From assembly GCA_029261355.1 (NCBI GenBank), contig JAJDBM010000036.1, forward strand, positions 159,527 through 223,526: DNA of 64,000 bases. The letters are read 5' to 3'. The DNA comes from Nitrospirales bacterium (lineage in GTDB: Bacteria; Nitrospirota; Nitrospiria; Nitrospirales; UBA8639). The translations under genes were made by a program, and so were the position numbers. The notes under the pieces are model-generated. The model was not told the DNA's origin. It made no database searches and was given only the letters and a program-made list of their open reading frames with translations. Positions 43,691 to 51,990 of the stretch are shown in pieces. How positions within the stretch are numbered: the stretch's first letter is position 1; every line of letters starts with the position of its first letter.

Positions 43691-44104
43691 CAATGATGAT
43701 ATGCATGCAAGAGAGAAAGTTGGCGCCCCCCTCCAACTAGAGCTCCACTCTCTGTTCACCTCACATCTCGTTTCACCATTTCATGCAGCAGAGATAGTTG
43801 TATTCGAGAACATTTCATTTGAGAAACCTTCAGGAAATCCTCAAAACGAAGCAAACCCGGTCCTTTCACAATACGAAACGCATATCAAGAAAAATGTATA
43901 TTAAAAGATACAACTTGGAACCCAAAATGCTATAAGAGACTCTACCCCAGAAAGCAGTACTCAAGACCGTACATCAGTCAAACAGTCACAGGGTAAGTAC
44001 GTGACACGCAATAACCGTATTGCTCTTTCACTAGGCATATATTCATGCTCGAGTCTCAGCATATCTCAACACCATTCAGGAAGATTGAGATACTGTAACC
44101 AAAC
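43691..44104. other. 414-base gap between exosortase and second WecA-like gene
   Basis: No convincing gene. A rightward open frame at 43644-43904 overlaps the exosortase end and looks non-protein-like. TATAAG near 43931 lacks a proper -35. Nothing else recognised. Confidence 0.35.
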
Positions 44105-45739
44105 ATGACGAACTACTTATTCTACGCATTCTTCGTGTCACTCATCATTGGAACAACCTTAACCCCGATTCTCATCTTAGTTGCCAATCAAATTGGTTTA
44201 CTAGACAAGCCCAATAAAAGGAAGATGCACAAGGAACCCATCGCAAGAGCCGGGGGAATTGCCTTTGCCATTGGAGCCATACTCGCCATTCTCTTGTGGG
44301 CTCCTCAAAATGCGTTCATTATCGGGGCAATGATTGGGATGGTGTTGATATTGTGTATTGGCACCCTCGACGACTTTTTTGACCTCCCAGCCAAAACGAA
44401 ACTCTATGGCCAAATCATGGCCGCGAGTATCACAGCCACCTACGGCCAATTGACCTGGCAACCTCTCTCCAGTCTCATGAACATTGAGCTCCCCCATTGG
44501 ATAGCGGTGTTCATCATCATCACCTTACTGGTCATGGTGACGAATGCGATTAACTTTTCTGATGGATTGGATGGATTAGCAGGAGGGTTATCCTTTCTGA
44601 GTTTTGGAACCATTGCCTATCTCGCCTATCAAACAAACGATACCACCGTGATGTATCTCACACTTCCCGTGATGGGTGGCCTCTTAGGATTTTTACGATT
44701 TAATACGTATCCAGCCCGAGTATTTATGGGCGATGGGGGAAGTCAATTTCTAGGGTTTTTATTAGCAGTCGTCGCATTGTTAATAACCGATTCCGAACGA
44801 GCACCCTTTAGCCCATTCTTAATGGTCTTTTTCGTTGGGATCCCTTTACTCGACCTCATGGCTGTGACCACACAAAGATTACTAGAAAAAGGATCTCCTT
44901 TTCTGGCAGATACACAACATTTGCATCACAAACTGTTAACTATTGGATTCTCTCACCATCAAGTGGTCCTGATTATTTACACATTGCAAATACTCATGAT
45001 GCTCATGGGATATTCGTTGAGATGGGAAACGGATGGTCTGTTAATCGGAGTCTACCTAGGACTACTCGGGTGTATCGGCGCGTTCTTCTACTTCGTATCT
45101 TCGGAACGCCTCCCGCCCGACGTGTTTCGTGCGCAAAGTGCTGGAATATTCTATTGGCGAACGTGGCTGCGTTCAGTCCCATGGTTATCAATCACCTGTG
45201 TTCGCAGCCTGGGGATTGGCCTACTTGGCTTCTTCCTCTTTGCGCTATCTATAGCCACACATATCTCTCAAGAATTGGGAATCTCAGCTATTGGCGTAGC
45301 GTTGCTGATAGGCGTCGGCCTATTCGGTTCTCCTAAAACCATTTTAACTGTCACACGAATGGGCCTCTATCTGGGAAGCACCTTTACGCTCTACCTCATC
45401 CATGATTATCTGAGTCACCAGGAATGGACGTGGCAAATTGTGATGATCGTGTATTTTAGCATGCTCGTCATATTACTCATGCTCGCCATCCATTTGGATG
45501 AACAGAAACAATTTCAAGTCAACCCAATGGATTACTTGTTATTGTTCCTGGCACTACTCATTCCATTCTTCCCAGAAATCCAAGTGAGCGGCATCAATCT
45601 CGGCCTGTTGATGGCACGGTTGATTATCTTATTTTTCTGCTGTGAAATAGTGTTACAGGCATTCTCTGCGAAGACACGTCAATTAGCCTATATTTCAGGA
45701 ATGGTGTTACTCGGAATTGGCATTCAAGGTCTTCTCTAA
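44105..45739 (+). CDS. WecA/MraY-like undecaprenyl-phosphate sugar-1-phosphate transferase
   Basis: 544 aa. Residues about 1-330 carry the family motifs: LDDFFDL (D89-D90), NAINFSDGLDGLAGG (about 147-161), FMGDGGSQFLGF (about 206-217) and QHLHHKLL. It initiates lipid-linked glycan synthesis in the inner membrane. About 200 residues of extra C-terminal hydrophobic segments, without soluble domain, extend it beyond the usual 350 or so residues. It differs from the WecA/CapD fusion at 29923, implying a separate glycan, probably the exopolysaccharide of the genes that follow. A hairpin lies after it. Confidence 0.85.
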   Translation: MTNYLFYAFFVSLIIGTTLTPILILVANQIGLLDKPNKRKMHKEPIARAGGIAFAIGAILAILLWAPQNAFIIGAMIGMVLILCIGTLDDFFDLPAKTKLYGQIMAASITATYGQLTWQPLSSLMNIELPHWIAVFIIITLLVMVTNAINFSDGLDGLAGGLSFLSFGTIAYLAYQTNDTTVMYLTLPVMGGLLGFLRFNTYPARVFMGDGGSQFLGFLLAVVALLITDSERAPFSPFLMVFFVGIPLLDLMAVTTQRLLEKGSPFLADTQHLHHKLLTIGFSHHQVVLIIYTLQILMMLMGYSLRWETDGLLIGVYLGLLGCIGAFFYFVSSERLPPDVFRAQSAGIFYWRTWLRSVPWLSITCVRSLGIGLLGFFLFALSIATHISQELGISAIGVALLIGVGLFGSPKTILTVTRMGLYLGSTFTLYLIHDYLSHQEWTWQIVMIVYFSMLVILLMLAIHLDEQKQFQVNPMDYLLLFLALLIPFFPEIQVSGINLGLLMARLIILFFCCEIVLQAFSAKTRQLAYISGMVLLGIGIQGLL

Positions 45740-45771
45740 AACGAATCACCTCATGACAAACGTTCCGCATT

Positions 45772-45810
45772 CGAATATTGTCTTCTGACTTATGTCAGGA
45801 AAAATATTCG
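45772..45810. terminator. Strong hairpin between convergent genes
   Basis: CGAATATT (45772-45779) pairs with AATATTCG (45803-45810), and inside them TTCTGAC with GTCAGGA around TTAT. It spans the stop codon of the ExeA-like gene (45790) and lies 33 bases past the stop of the WecA-like gene. No long T-tract follows, so it is a terminator candidate rather than a certain one. Confidence 0.45.
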
Positions 45811-47298
45811 TCGAAACCATCGAACCACCCAAGAAGATCGGTTCTCTTGTTGGGCGCCAAGCGCCTTGTCCAAACCCGGCATAGATTTTGTCGGTTTGGA
45901 ACCAGTGCCCTTGGGAGTAAACTTAGAATCATTGGAATAGGCAAGTTGATAATATCGTTGGGACTCATCGATCTCCCCCATATCTTCCAAGAGTTCAGCC
46001 ATAGCATATTGAATACGTGCCAGTTCCTCAGGGGAACTCGTTGAATTGTTCAGGCAAATACGAATAGCTTTAAGCGCCTCAGGCTTACGCCCAAGCACAA
46101 GATAGCATTGCGCAACTTGGAACCAAGCCGGCGTACGATACTGACTATGCGTGGCGGCAAGTTTCAAACTCTGAATCGCTTCCAGACACCATCCATCATC
46201 ACGCAGCTTCAGGCCCTCGTTCCAATATTTTTCAGGATTCGTCACCAAATTGACGGGGACAGCAACCGGAGCCTGTCTGGGCTCAAGTACAGGCAAACTT
46301 TGAGTAAAAGTCTGTCGTGGTTGGACTGGATTGTGCCTGCCCTCTTCGTGAGAAATCTGGGTTGATGAAACAGAGTCACCACTGGTCTCCAGAAGCACCT
46401 CTTGTTCTTTTTGAGCGTTCTGAGATGTCCGATCTTCCCTCTTGTCTTCATCCGTGTTTGGTGTGTCTTCATAATCTTGAGTCAAAGGAAATAGCCCACC
46501 GGTCGATCGATCCTTGGCCGCTTCCGCAATACATGTTTCAGTAATTCGGCTAGCTTGATCAGAAAATCCATAGATCAAACAGGTTTCACACAGTTGATTA
46601 ATCAGTCTGGGAATTCCCCGCGTACATTGAAAAATTATGTGACAGGCTTTCTCCGAAAAGAGAGAGGCTGAACCACCCGCCAGTAAAACTCGATGACGGA
46701 CATACCCCATCGTATCTTCTTCATTCAATGGTTCGAGCGAAAAGTCAGTCCCAATCCGCTGAACAAATGCCGATAGCTGCTCGTCTTTCAACTGTTCCCG
46801 TAACTGGGAATGTCCGGCAAGAAGAATCTGAAAAACCGGCCCCACACGATCATTCACATTAAACAGAAGTCGTAGTTCTTCAAGTTTTTCAATCTCTAGG
46901 TTTTGTGCTTCATCAACAACAAGGAGAAGACTCCGTTTCTGTTGATGGACTTGAGAGAAATAGTCAGACAAAACTTGAAACGATTCACTTGATTGATCAT
47001 GTGTGGTTGGCAAATCAAAAGCCTGGAGAACCCATGGAAGAAGGCTCTGGCTTTTGTCTTGAGTAAAGGTGAGTTGCCCAACAATCACTGATTCATCAAG
47101 GTCAGCAAGAATTTTATGTAACAATGTCGTCTTGCCAATCCCTGGATCACCCGTTAGAAGAATCATCCCATTTTTATTGAGCACCCCAAACTCCAATAGA
47201 CTGATTGCTAAGGTATACCGACGATTCAGAAACAGAAATCGATGGTCAGGGAACAGCGAGAAGGGTTTTTCAGAAAATCCGTAGAATGACTCGTACAT
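45790..47298 (-). CDS. ExeA-like AAA ATPase with C-terminal TPR-like repeats
   Basis: 502 aa. It begins MYESFYGFSEKPFSLFPDHRF, the standard start of ExeA-like ATPases of exosortase loci. Walker A LLTGDPGIGKTTLL is at 47-60, Walker B LLLVVDEAQNL near 120-130, and the arginine/sensor region FVQRIG near 185. After a charged linker (about 280-355) come TPR-like helices (about 360-465). The ATPase part is a known partner of PEP-CTERM exopolysaccharide systems; the TPR tail is less usual. It heads away from the second WecA-like gene. Cytosolic or membrane-associated. Confidence 0.8.
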   Translation of the reverse strand: MYESFYGFSEKPFSLFPDHRFLFLNRRYTLAISLLEFGVLNKNGMILLTGDPGIGKTTLLHKILADLDESVIVGQLTFTQDKSQSLLPWVLQAFDLPTTHDQSSESFQVLSDYFSQVHQQKRSLLLVVDEAQNLEIEKLEELRLLFNVNDRVGPVFQILLAGHSQLREQLKDEQLSAFVQRIGTDFSLEPLNEEDTMGYVRHRVLLAGGSASLFSEKACHIIFQCTRGIPRLINQLCETCLIYGFSDQASRITETCIAEAAKDRSTGGLFPLTQDYEDTPNTDEDKREDRTSQNAQKEQEVLLETSGDSVSSTQISHEEGRHNPVQPRQTFTQSLPVLEPRQAPVAVPVNLVTNPEKYWNEGLKLRDDGWCLEAIQSLKLAATHSQYRTPAWFQVAQCYLVLGRKPEALKAIRICLNNSTSSPEELARIQYAMAELLEDMGEIDESQRYYQLAYSNDSKFTPKGTGSKPTKSMPGLDKALGAQQENRSSWVVRWFRRIFFLT

Positions 47299-47391
47299 AA
47301 GATCGTAATAGCGCAGAAAAATTAGAAAGTGAGTGAGTGAGACGTTGATGAGGCTGACATGCTGAAAAGGGAACAGTAAAGACTCAGAAGT

Positions 47392-48195
47392 CTACGCAGA
47401 GACGCCACCTGAATATTTTCCTGCCTTGTTCAGGACGGTACCTAACATCGGGACTTTTCCGTCCAAAATCGACAAGGCTCTTGTGACATCCTGCTCAGTC
47501 GTACGCCCTTCTTCGACGACGAGCAGAACAGCATCCAGCTGCGGGGCGAATCCGATTACATCAGCCGTATCGAGTAACGGTGGCAGATCAAACACGACCA
47601 CTCGAGAGGCGTATCGATGCTTCATTTCCTCGACCAAACTTGTCATTTTCGAGAGGGTTAACGATTCAACAGAGTTCCTCAAGGGCCCACCTGCAGGCAT
47701 CACGACTAAACGATCAATCTGAGGATGAATGAGTAAGTCTGAAATCGGGATATTCTCAAGAAGAAAATCTGCGAGGCCCCTGTTCTCTAATCCTAAGAGT
47801 TCATGAACTCGAGGAGAGCGGAGATTACCATCTACAAGAATGACCGTGTGATTGGCCTCCATGGCCATACTGATGGAGAGATTAACGGCCACCAACGTTT
47901 TCCCTTCCTGTCTCCCAGGACTGGTCACCCCAATGACGTTCCAATGTTGCTCCCGTAATCGATGCAGAATCTGGGTACGTAATATTTTATACGCTTCCTC
48001 AAATGGGCCACCGTTGCTCCCCTGCAATACCCGACGAGCCGCCAGATCTGAAGCGGACAGCTCAACAGCTTTGGTCTGTGTATACACAAGGGGATGAGGA
48101 ATAGACTCTGTATCAGTCGGTGGAACAGACTCTTTTCGTCTCAGTGTATTTTTTGATTGTTTAAATTGTTCAAGTGCCTGCTGAATACGTTCCAT
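47392..48195 (-). CDS. CpsD/CapB-family tyrosine autokinase-like ATPase
   Basis: 267 aa. Walker A TSPGRQEGKTLVAVN lies at about 91-105, and VILVDGNLRSPRVHELLG gives Walker A' with Asp122. FDLPPLLDTADVIGF is the Walker B-like motif. This is the cytosolic ATPase that works with the Wzz-like partner encoded directly upstream (25-base gap). The tail ends GKYSGGVSA with a single Tyr, not the Tyr cluster of CpsD or Wzc, so regulation by multi-site tyrosine phosphorylation is less likely. Exosortase-linked loci often carry this form. Confidence 0.85.
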   Translation of the reverse strand: MERIQQALEQFKQSKNTLRRKESVPPTDTESIPHPLVYTQTKAVELSASDLAARRVLQGSNGGPFEEAYKILRTQILHRLREQHWNVIGVTSPGRQEGKTLVAVNLSISMAMEANHTVILVDGNLRSPRVHELLGLENRGLADFLLENIPISDLLIHPQIDRLVVMPAGGPLRNSVESLTLSKMTSLVEEMKHRYASRVVVFDLPPLLDTADVIGFAPQLDAVLLVVEEGRTTEQDVTRALSILDGKVPMLGTVLNKAGKYSGGVSA

Positions 48196-48219
48196 GGATG
48201 CGTCCTTCAGTAATCAGAA

Positions 48220-49959
48220 CTAACCAATCCTCAGTTTACGCAAAGCGGCATACCAGATGACGTCAAGCGGTAGCCAAAATATATGAACAAGAGTCAAAGA
48301 CCCTAAGGCCAAGACAAGAGCACCAACCCCCAAGAGACTTCTATGTCGCACACGTGCTTTACGTTCCTCCACTGTTGAAAGATAAGGAATCACAGAAAGT
48401 GGAGCTAATCTGGTGATCTCTTGTAGCCGACCCACAGAATGGATTGAGCTATCTAATGTTTCAGCTAACGCGGCACTTCCAACACCACCGGCCAAGGCCA
48501 GCACCAGCCCCAGGAACAAGATGGCACGACGATTCGGACGAATAGGCTCCTCGGGGATACTGGGGGGATCAACTAAGGAAAATCGCTCGCCTTTCCGTTC
48601 AAGTTCTAATCCTTCGGCCACTTGCGCTTCCAGGAGTCGAGACCGATATTCTTGAAACTTTTTAGCTGAATTGTCTCGTTCACGGATGAGGGTTTGATAC
48701 ACGGGTTCAATCTCAGGTGTCCGCTCAACCCGTGCGGCATATTCATGCATCCGTTTCTGCAATTGCTGTTGACTCGATCGTAAATGCGCCAAATTGGATT
48801 GAGCAGATGCGAGTTGTGTGGAAAGCGTCATATATACTGGATCGTAGAAAGTGTCTTCTTTCACATTTTCCGGAGAAGGTTGAGAGTCGGTTGCTTGCTC
48901 TTTCAACAAAGCAATCGTCGAACGCGCCCGCCCCACATCAGGATGATCCTCGGCATACCGTTCGAGTAGTGTCGCGAGCTTCATTTCTTCGACTTTCAAT
49001 TCCTCTGTGAGTTCATCTTCGTGAATAGGGGTACTGACCTGTCCTTCTAGCGCCGCGATTTCCCCCTTCAGCTTGATAATATCTGGATGCTCCTGAGACA
49101 AATGTGATGCGAGACTCGCATATTGATGACGCAAGGCTTTTAACTGCTCCCGCAAGCTTGGACCCGTAGATCCTCCCTGTAGTTTTACTTCACCGTCCCG
49201 CCGTGCAAGTTCACCCTCCAAAAAAACAATGCGTTCTTCTTGGACTTGTGCCTGTTGATTCTTCTCAATCAGCTCTCGTTCAACTTGATTAAGGAGTTGC
49301 ATATTCATTTGGAATAATTCAGGCAAGGCTCCACCAGCTTTATTCTTAAATTCTGCGATTTTTTGTTCAAATTGACTCAGCGAATTTTCTAGTTTTTCCG
49401 ACTCTTGCTTTAAAAACGCCGTAGCTTGTTGAACTTGCTCTTCACGATTCTTAAGATTTTCGTTTAAGAACAATGTGGTTAACTCATTCGCAATTTTTTG
49501 CGTCAAGGCTGGCGTGGGGCCCTCATAGGACAGTGTAAAGGCAATCGTAGCTTCAGTAGGCCGGCCAGTACGACGGTCGACCACTTCAGCGCTCATCACC
49601 TCAATGGCAATATCATCAATAAACTGTTGAATGGCGGCACCAGACGTATTCCGTTTACGCAAATCCTTGTAAAGCCCATGGGCCTCAATAAGCGGAAAGA
49701 GGCGAGACCGAGTCATGACCTGAGCCTTGATTCGTTCAATCTGTTGATCGGCATAACTCGTGATGGTTGAGCGAACAAAATCTGTAGGAACCTCTTGTTC
49801 AATGATCAGAATCATGGCAGTCGATCGATATGTCGGAGGCCATAAAATAGCTATCAACACAGCGATCAGTAACAATCCACTTCCCACGAAAAACATCAAC
49901 AATCGACGTCGTCGAAAGACATCTACGTACTCAGCAAATGATTGTGAAGATTCAGACAT
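48220..49959 (-). CDS. Wzz/GumC-type polysaccharide chain-length determinant
   Basis: 579 aa. A transmembrane segment at about 19-39 (LMFFVGSGLLLIAVLIAILWPP) is followed by a long periplasmic region with coiled coils (about 185-420) and the GNVR-like RTPEIEPVYQTLIRERD. LVDPPSIPEEPIRPNR precedes the second transmembrane segment (about 475-500), and a further one lies at about 540-565. It controls polymer length and links to the kinase and to the Wza-like exporter. Its stop is 24 bases before the kinase start. The product is an inner-membrane protein. Confidence 0.88.
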   Translation of the reverse strand: MSESSQSFAEYVDVFRRRRLLMFFVGSGLLLIAVLIAILWPPTYRSTAMILIIEQEVPTDFVRSTITSYADQQIERIKAQVMTRSRLFPLIEAHGLYKDLRKRNTSGAAIQQFIDDIAIEVMSAEVVDRRTGRPTEATIAFTLSYEGPTPALTQKIANELTTLFLNENLKNREEQVQQATAFLKQESEKLENSLSQFEQKIAEFKNKAGGALPELFQMNMQLLNQVERELIEKNQQAQVQEERIVFLEGELARRDGEVKLQGGSTGPSLREQLKALRHQYASLASHLSQEHPDIIKLKGEIAALEGQVSTPIHEDELTEELKVEEMKLATLLERYAEDHPDVGRARSTIALLKEQATDSQPSPENVKEDTFYDPVYMTLSTQLASAQSNLAHLRSSQQQLQKRMHEYAARVERTPEIEPVYQTLIRERDNSAKKFQEYRSRLLEAQVAEGLELERKGERFSLVDPPSIPEEPIRPNRRAILFLGLVLALAGGVGSAALAETLDSSIHSVGRLQEITRLAPLSVIPYLSTVEERKARVRHRSLLGVGALVLALGSLTLVHIFWLPLDVIWYAALRKLRIG

Positions 49960-49971
49960 AGAGATTCGAGA

Positions 49972-51159
49972 CTATCGAGACAGGGACCACTTTGGCCAGG
50001 TGTAGGTCAATCCAACATTGACAGCGTTAGACGAAGCCGTCCTGCCATTCGCAGTTTTTTGTATTCGCTGAGCAAAGCGATACGACAGATTCAATACGAC
50101 GTTTTCTTGCCAATGCCAGGAACATGATGGGCGGACTTGCCAATACTGGCTTTTTCTAAACCTGTCCCTTTGATCAGATGACCCAACGCTATCATTGAAT
50201 ACATAAGATCCATCCAATGCGACTGAGAGTCTCTTTTCTATAACCGAATGGGATAACTGACTCTGAAATCGATCAGTTGTCAGTAGGACTCCTTGGCCAC
50301 TCGGCGTTAACTGACGGTTATATGAAACGTTCAGACGAGTACGTTCCCATTCTTTTTCTACTGAAGTCGACATCACCCATACAAAGGATGAGTCTCTTTG
50401 CCTACCACGCATTGACCGTGAACTTATCTTGACCTTCCTGACTCCACCATTGATCGATCCAGAAAATGTTTCTGAAAAATTATGAGACAAGCCAAGATTT
50501 AGGCCATACGACTGTGAAAGGTAACCAATGTCCGTAGAATGGAAGTTGGAATACCAGGAGGTTATTTGCACATCAGTTTCTTCGGTAAATTGATAAATCC
50601 CTCCCACACTTCCTGTATGTGTTTGAAAATCAAATAAGCCTACCTCAATACCATCGTCATACGACACATCCGCAAATTGATAACTCGACTGTAGAGTCAT
50701 TCGCTCAGTCAGCACTCTATCCCAGAAAACATCTACTTCTTGACGACTGCGTTGCCTAAAATCAGTCACGACACCACTTTCTTCCAAGTCGCTCACTAAC
50801 GAATTTTCCCTACTAGAGCTGAAATCTAAAGCATATCGATCGCGCTCAGTCAGATATTCTCCAGAAAGAGGAATAAAATGATTCACAAATGTCTCATTCG
50901 TGCGATCACCAAAATATAAGACATACTCAAGTTTAGGATTCGCCGTGATGCTTAGAGTCTCAGTGGCATACTTCAATTGAACATTGGGGCCAAACCATGT
51001 GGTCCAGACCGGTTTATGTCGTTGATTAGTTAACCGCAAGTTATCATTATACTGCCCACGCGTTTGAAATGTCGGTCTCACCGACCATTCTGCGCCAAAG
51101 GTATCGGACCACAACACACACACAACAATAGGAGAGATCAACCACGTCCACCACCTCAT
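49972..51159 (-). CDS. Outer-membrane beta-barrel protein of exosortase locus
   Basis: 395 aa from ATG 51159, chosen over an ATG eight codons upstream because GAGAG then lies 7 bases away and the product starts with a normal signal peptide (RWWTWLISPIVVCVLWSD, cleaved near FGA-EW). The mature protein is made of alternating amphipathic strands (for example RTRLNVSYNRQLTP, and the C-terminal VNVGLTYTWPKWSLS) with an aromatic near the end, typical of barrels. PEP-CTERM loci encode such a barrel (TIGR03016-like) at this position. It may form part of the export channel. It is followed by the Wzz-like gene after 12 bases. Confidence 0.75.
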   Translation of the reverse strand: MRWWTWLISPIVVCVLWSDTFGAEWSVRPTFQTRGQYNDNLRLTNQRHKPVWTTWFGPNVQLKYATETLSITANPKLEYVLYFGDRTNETFVNHFIPLSGEYLTERDRYALDFSSSRENSLVSDLEESGVVTDFRQRSRQEVDVFWDRVLTERMTLQSSYQFADVSYDDGIEVGLFDFQTHTGSVGGIYQFTEETDVQITSWYSNFHSTDIGYLSQSYGLNLGLSHNFSETFSGSINGGVRKVKISSRSMRGRQRDSSFVWVMSTSVEKEWERTRLNVSYNRQLTPSGQGVLLTTDRFQSQLSHSVIEKRLSVALDGSYVFNDSVGSSDQRDRFRKSQYWQVRPSCSWHWQENVVLNLSYRFAQRIQKTANGRTASSNAVNVGLTYTWPKWSLSR

Positions 51160-51328
51160 GAATAACTCTCTGTGCAACACCATGCCACGTCATCACGATC
51201 AACATCTGGGTAGTTCACTCACGAAATTCGCGAAACGAGCCATCCCACAATAGCCCTAACTACAAAGCAGTATTCAGGTGATTGCGAGATGAAGATATTT
51301 ATTGAATTCAACGATATCTGAAAACAGT

Positions 51329-51973
51329 CTAAGGAACCATCACAATATCACCACGTTTCAAAACGATATTTTGTTCAAGACTTTTGCCTTTCAAGACATC
51401 ACCATAGTCAAAGGGAAATGTCGTCTGCTCTCCGTTGATTCGCCGAAGCACTTTAATCGACCCTTCTCTCCCAAACGGAGTCAGTCCCCCCGCTAAACTC
51501 AAGGCTTGCATGACATCTGTATATTGCCCAAGTTGAAACTCTCCAGGCTTATTGACCTTGCCAATCACATAAATTTTAAAACTATTGACCTGCGACACAG
51601 CTACGGTAATGCGCGGATCGGCTACAAACTGAGTCAGCCGTTCGTCCATTTCTTTGGCCACCTCTCCAACGGGTCGGTCCTCCGCGAGCACTTCACCAAT
51701 CAAGGGAAAGGTAATAAACCCATCAGGCCGCACCACCACCTCACGAGATAAAATCTCATCTTTCCACACTGAAATTTGCAAAACATCTTGAGGACCAATC
51801 TGATAGTTCGATTCAGACGCTTCGGTCGAGGAATCTCCATGGGACAGAGATTCAGATTGCCCATAACTCCACTGAGTTGAGCCAATACTCAGGACGAACA
51901 CAGTAAAGCCAACCAGATTCAGAAGATGATGCCGAAAAAGAATGGAACCCTGCTGAGAAAAGAAGTGTTTCAT
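51329..51973 (-). CDS. Wza-like polysaccharide export protein
   Basis: 214 aa. The signal peptide ends near YGQ-SE (residues 1-38). The polysaccharide export domain follows: YQIGPQDVLQISVWKDEILSREVVVRPDGFITFPLIGE (abbreviated, about 57-95). An SLBB-like segment, VNSFKIYVIGKVNKPGEFQL, is at about 127-147. Without a lipobox Cys it is probably periplasmic or outer-membrane-associated rather than a lipoprotein, and it is shorter than Wza. It exports the polymer made by this locus. It sits 17 bases downstream of the PrsT-like gene. Confidence 0.85.
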   Translation of the reverse strand: MKHFFSQQGSILFRHHLLNLVGFTVFVLSIGSTQWSYGQSESLSHGDSSTEASESNYQIGPQDVLQISVWKDEILSREVVVRPDGFITFPLIGEVLAEDRPVGEVAKEMDERLTQFVADPRITVAVSQVNSFKIYVIGKVNKPGEFQLGQYTDVMQALSLAGGLTPFGREGSIKVLRRINGEQTTFPFDYGDVLKGKSLEQNIVLKRGDIVMVP

Positions 51974-51990
51974 GGGTAGACCTTATAGCG

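Noticed and set aside
43644..43904. Rightward 86-codon frame after the exosortase gene
   Set aside because: It begins inside the exosortase gene, has no ribosome-binding site and no protein-like features.
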